From an uncultured Cytophagaceae bacterium (GTDB taxonomy: Bacteria > Bacteroidota > Bacteroidia > Cytophagales > Spirosomataceae): a stretch of DNA of 8,836 bases. The position numbers were made by a program, and so were the translations under genes. The DNA is taken from assembly GCA_938008575.1 (NCBI GenBank), contig CALLKB010000113.1:1-8836 (forward strand), read 5' to 3'. The notes beneath the pieces were generated by a model. It saw only the letters and a list, made by a program, of their open reading frames with translations, made no database searches and had not been told where the DNA came from. Every line of letters starts with the position of its first letter. Within the stretch, counting starts at the first letter, position 1. Shown piece after piece: positions 6,244 through 8,836 of this stretch.

Positions 6244-7185
6244 ATGGATAAAATTCTCGTTGTTGGCGGTGCCGGTTTCTTAGGCTTTAATCTCTTGGAT
6301 TATGTGCAGCAACATGTCCTGGATGGTGCACCTGAAATGGTCGTGTTATCACAGGAGATTCCGGAATCTTCAATTCATTTCCCAGATGTTTTATTTGTGG
6401 AAGGGGATTATTCGGATGAGAATACATTAACTCATTTGTTTGAAACGCATCGTTTTACGCATGTTTTTCATTTCGCGAGTTCCATCATTCCGGCGCTTTC
6501 TACCCAAAACATCCAACGGGATGTGGAGACCAATTTATTGCCTACCATAGGTTTGATGGAAGTAATGAAAAAGTTTGCTTGCACGAATTTATTGTATTTG
6601 TCTTCGGGTGGGGCTGTGTATGGGAACGAATTACCTACGCATAAAAAGGAGTCGCAGGCATGCCAACCGATTAGCTCCTATGGTATAATTAAATTGGCTG
6701 TCGAGCATTATATTCGATTGTATGCCAATTTATATCAAATCGATTACTTGATTTTGCGCTTATCGAATCCTTTTGGTTTACATCATCGGTCTACTACACA
6801 AGGGGTAATTAATATCGCGATTCGCAAGGCATTGCGTGGGGAAAGTTTAGTTGTGTGGGGCGATGGTTCACAGGCCAAAGATTACCTGTTCGCAGAGGAC
6901 ATCTCGCGGGCCATCATGGATTTGTTTAAGGCTCGAGTATGCAATCAAACCCTGAACGTTGGCTCAGGCAAGACGATGTCGTTGTTGGAAATTATTGCCT
7001 TGGTTAAAACCAAAGTTCCGCATTTTCAGGTGGAGTTTATGGAGGCGATGCCGACGGACGTCCAACAAGTTTCCTTGGATATAACAGCTTTGCGCAAACA
7101 TATTCCGTTTGAATTGACTCCCATCGCAGAAGCCTTTGAAAAAACCTTTGCTTATGAGCAAGCGGTTTTGGCTAGCGAAGATTAA
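6244..7185 (+). CDS. NAD-dependent nucleotide-sugar epimerase/dehydratase (extended SDR, GalE-like)
   Basis: A 313-residue extended short-chain dehydrogenase/reductase of the kind that acts on UDP- or dTDP-sugars in the cytoplasm. The N-terminal NAD-binding motif is VVGGAGFLGFNLL (6-18, GxxGxxG), with Asp55-Tyr56 in the usual cofactor-contact segment and FHFASS (75-80) in place of the family's HxAA. LSSGGAVYG (119-127) contributes the catalytic hydroxyl residue, and Tyr146 and Lys150 form YxxxK. LRLSNPFGLHHR (171-182), VVWGDGSQAKDYLFAEDISRAI (203-224) and LNVGSGKTMSLLEI (237-250) are typical C-terminal substrate-domain segments. GalE-type 4-epimerisation is most likely, but a related epimerase or dehydratase is possible. 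It is divergent from the glycosyltransferase cluster and probably feeds it with a sugar nucleotide. Its 3' end overlaps the convergent downstream gene by 14 bases. Confidence 0.9.
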   Translation: MDKILVVGGAGFLGFNLLDYVQQHVLDGAPEMVVLSQEIPESSIHFPDVLFVEGDYSDENTLTHLFETHRFTHVFHFASSIIPALSTQNIQRDVETNLLPTIGLMEVMKKFACTNLLYLSSGGAVYGNELPTHKKESQACQPISSYGIIKLAVEHYIRLYANLYQIDYLILRLSNPFGLHHRSTTQGVINIAIRKALRGESLVVWGDGSQAKDYLFAEDISRAIMDLFKARVCNQTLNVGSGKTMSLLEIIALVKTKVPHFQVEFMEAMPTDVQQVSLDITALRKHIPFELTPIAEAFEKTFAYEQAVLASED

Positions 7186-8284
7186 GCAGTCTCTTTTGTT
7201 CTTCGATCGAGTTTTTGTACTCGACAAATTCCCCCGCCTTTTTCGCGAAATGCATCGCTCTGGATTTATTCCCTTTTCGGATTTCAAGTCGGGCAATGCC
7301 CAACAAGGCTAGGCCATGGATGTCTTTGGTAAATCGCTCCTCCCAGGGATGCGTCAGCCCTTTAGCATAATATGCTTCCGCTGCCGCATAGCGCTTGTTC
7401 CCGAATTCCTCCCGAATGCCACGAAACACATGCGCCGCCCCTTTGAAATAGGGTGAATTGATTTTTTCCAATTGGTCTATGTACGGATCTGCCGCCTCGT
7501 ATTGTCCGGATAGTGTCAATAATTCAGCCCTTTGCAGAATGTACCAATGGTTATTGGGAAATTGTTGAATCAATTGCGTGTTGTAAGGCAATCCCTTGTG
7601 TGGTGTTCCTTCGTATTTGTTGAAAATGTAACTGTAATAGAACAAGGACTCATTGCGTACAAAAATCGTTTTTCGAGTTCCCGCTTCTAGCATAGATAAT
7701 CCGGTTCGTTTATTTCCCTCTTCGAAAAAGATCATCAAAGGTTTGATGATGGGATGGAGTTCCGGGTAAGCAACGCGGTAATAATTGTAAATGCCTGAAG
7801 AATACAAAAATTCCGGTTGGCGTTCCGTATTCTTTATCCCAATTTTCATGAAACTATAGGCCTTTCTTGCATAGGAAACCGCCTTCATGAAATTTTGATT
7901 GTCGGCCTCATATGCCGCCAAAAATCCCAAGGATGCCGTGCAAAAAAAGGATGCTTCGAAATCGTTGTTGTTGCGGTCGTAAGATTCTTGCGCCAAATTA
8001 TAGGCTAATTCCAAAAATGCCAAATAGGCCCTGCTCTGTGCCGGATGATCTTTCAAGGGGAAAAATTGCTGCTCATACTGCATGGCCGACAGTAAATAAC
8101 CCGATGGATGTTTGGGGTGAGCGGCTTTGATCGCATTGAAGTCCTCTGTGGATTCTTTGAAATCATATTGATACATGTGATTTAATCCTTGCGCGATGAG
8201 ATTGCGTGCTTGTGGGTCCTGTAGGAGCTGAGCTTGACCGACAAAGCTAATGCACGAGAAAAGGCAGAGAATAAAAAAACGCAT
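7172..8284 (-). CDS. Secreted tetratricopeptide-like repeat protein of unknown function
   Basis: A 370-residue protein with a likely Sec signal peptide: MRFFILCLFSCISFVGQA, with hydrophobic residues 3-15 and plausible cleavage after Ala18. The mature part is helical, with TPR-like pairs: 30-57 (LNHMYQYDFKESTEDFNAIKAAHPKHP), 87-103, 133-147, 247-271 (AELLTLSGQYEAADPYIDQLEK), 298-312 (RYAAAEAYYAKGLTHP) and 325-352 (ALLGIARLEIRKGNKSRAMHFAKKA). It is rich in Tyr, Phe and Ala. No enzymatic motif is seen. There is no lipobox cysteine right after the signal peptide, so it should be periplasmic, probably a scaffold or binding protein. It is divergent from the M16 peptidase gene and convergent with the epimerase gene, sharing 14 bases at the 3' ends. 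No functional link to the polysaccharide genes is evident. Confidence 0.85.
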   Translation of the reverse strand: MRFFILCLFSCISFVGQAQLLQDPQARNLIAQGLNHMYQYDFKESTEDFNAIKAAHPKHPSGYLLSAMQYEQQFFPLKDHPAQSRAYLAFLELAYNLAQESYDRNNNDFEASFFCTASLGFLAAYEADNQNFMKAVSYARKAYSFMKIGIKNTERQPEFLYSSGIYNYYRVAYPELHPIIKPLMIFFEEGNKRTGLSMLEAGTRKTIFVRNESLFYYSYIFNKYEGTPHKGLPYNTQLIQQFPNNHWYILQRAELLTLSGQYEAADPYIDQLEKINSPYFKGAAHVFRGIREEFGNKRYAAAEAYYAKGLTHPWEERFTKDIHGLALLGIARLEIRKGNKSRAMHFAKKAGEFVEYKNSIEEQKRLLNLR

Positions 8285-8312
8285 GCGTAAAAATAAGGAA
8301 GCTCTGTGGTTT

Positions 8313-8335
8313 TTAGGCCTAATTTTTTACTTTTG
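8313..8335 (+). promoter_or_regulatory. Putative promoter of the M16 peptidase gene with adjacent palindrome
   Basis: TACTTTTG (8328-8335) is an exact match to the Bacteroidota -7 motif TAnnTTTG on the plus strand. It lies 27 bases before the ATG at 8363 and would give a leader of roughly 20 bases. Just upstream is a perfect 10-base palindrome TTAGGCCTAA (8313-8322), where an operator could sit between the -33 and -7 positions. No strong -33 TTTG is seen. I found no equivalent -7 match for the opposite gene. Confidence 0.45.
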
Positions 8336-8362
8336 TTTCTATTTTAATTTCGCCCACGCCTC

Positions 8363-8836
8363 ATGATTTCATACCAACAATTCACCTTATCCAATGGTCT
8401 TCAAGTAATTGTGCATGAGGATGCCAGCACGACGCTTGCCGTGATGGATGTTATTTATGATGTGGGTTCACGAGATGAGGATCCCGAACGTACGGGTTTT
8501 GCGCATTTATTTGAGCATTTGATGTTTGGGGGTTCGGTGAATATTCCTAATTACGATTCGCCTTTGCAGTCGGTGGGTGGCGAAAACAACGCTTTTACAA
8601 CTCCAGATTTAACGAATTATTACATCTCCTTGCCTTACCAAAATCTTGAAACGGCGTTTTGGTTGGAGTCCGATCGCATGCTGTCGCTCGCTTTCAATCC
8701 ACAATCGTTGGAAGTGCAACGCAAAGTGGTGATTGAGGAATTTAAGCAGCGTTATTTGAATCAGCCGTATGGTGATGTTTGGTTGAAATTTCGTCCTTTG
8801 ATTTACCAACAACATCCTTATCGCTGGGCGACGATC
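8363..8836 (+). CDS. M16 family zinc metallopeptidase, N-terminal 158 residues (cut by right edge)
   Basis: The frame from ATG at 8363 is open to the window end. It is the N-terminal catalytic half of a pitrilysin/insulinase-family (M16) peptidase. The inverted zinc motif HxxEH is present as HLFEH (His48, Glu51, His52), preceded by the conserved YDVGSRDEDPERTGFAH (32-48). NNAFTTPDLTNYYISLP (75-91) is the usual substrate-strand segment, and VVIEEFKQR (122-130) carries the likely third zinc ligand, Glu125 or Glu126. The FTLSNGLQVIVHED beginning (7-20) is the standard start of the domain. No signal peptide is seen with this start, and no earlier in-frame start is evident, so it is either cytoplasmic or exported in another way. 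Bacteroidota often carry such genes in pairs, the partner lacking the zinc motif. A partner could follow outside the window. Confidence 0.93.
   Translation, partial: MISYQQFTLSNGLQVIVHEDASTTLAVMDVIYDVGSRDEDPERTGFAHLFEHLMFGGSVNIPNYDSPLQSVGGENNAFTTPDLTNYYISLPYQNLETAFWLESDRMLSLAFNPQSLEVQRKVVIEEFKQRYLNQPYGDVWLKFRPLIYQQHPYRWATI

Noticed and set aside
7154..7190. Possible frameshift or sequencing error creating the convergent overlap
   Set aside because: Both reading frames run cleanly to their stops with plausible C-termini, so the overlap is accepted as real.

Overview
The window looks like Bacteroidota chromosome, most likely a Cytophagales-type aquatic or soil bacterium. The grounds are moderate GC, protein families typical of that phylum (the flippase N-terminus, the secreted repeat protein, the M16 peptidase), upstream regions with the Bacteroidota -7 promoter motif TAnnTTTG, and no clear Shine-Dalgarno sites. 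The genus cannot be fixed from sequence alone.

Positions 1-6188 (minus strand) are part of a surface-polysaccharide cluster (O-antigen, capsule or exopolysaccharide). In transcription order: a GT4 glycosyltransferase (6188-5091), a Wzx-type flippase (5060-3576), a second GT4 glycosyltransferase overlapping it by ATGA (3579-2362), a 438-base intergenic stretch with repeats, UDP-GlcNAc 2-epimerase WecB (1923-811), and a third GT4 glycosyltransferase starting 2 bases later (808) and running off the left edge. WecB would supply UDP-ManNAc, the glycosyltransferases would build a lipid-linked oligosaccharide at the inner membrane face, and the flippase would export it. The acceptor, linkages, polymerase and any UDP-ManNAc dehydrogenase are not in the window.

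Positions 6244-7185 (plus strand) carry a divergent NAD-dependent sugar epimerase/dehydratase that probably makes another nucleotide sugar for the same cluster. It overlaps tail to tail by 14 bases with a gene for a secreted helical-repeat protein (8284-7172). Divergent from that, at 8363, starts an M16 zinc peptidase cut by the right edge. These last two look like housekeeping or envelope genes outside the polysaccharide cluster.

The least ordinary part is the 1924-2404 stretch. It holds a REP/BIME-like cluster: an approximately 127-base unit repeated twice in tandem, each with palindromes of one family in both orientations. Beside it, a heptanucleotide repeat and a 12-bp perfect hairpin overlap the 3' end of the neighbouring glycosyltransferase gene and encode its last residues and stop codon. 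I found no defence system, transposase, CRISPR array, phage gene, tRNA or rRNA. I do not see a new multi-gene system; the genes belong to known families.
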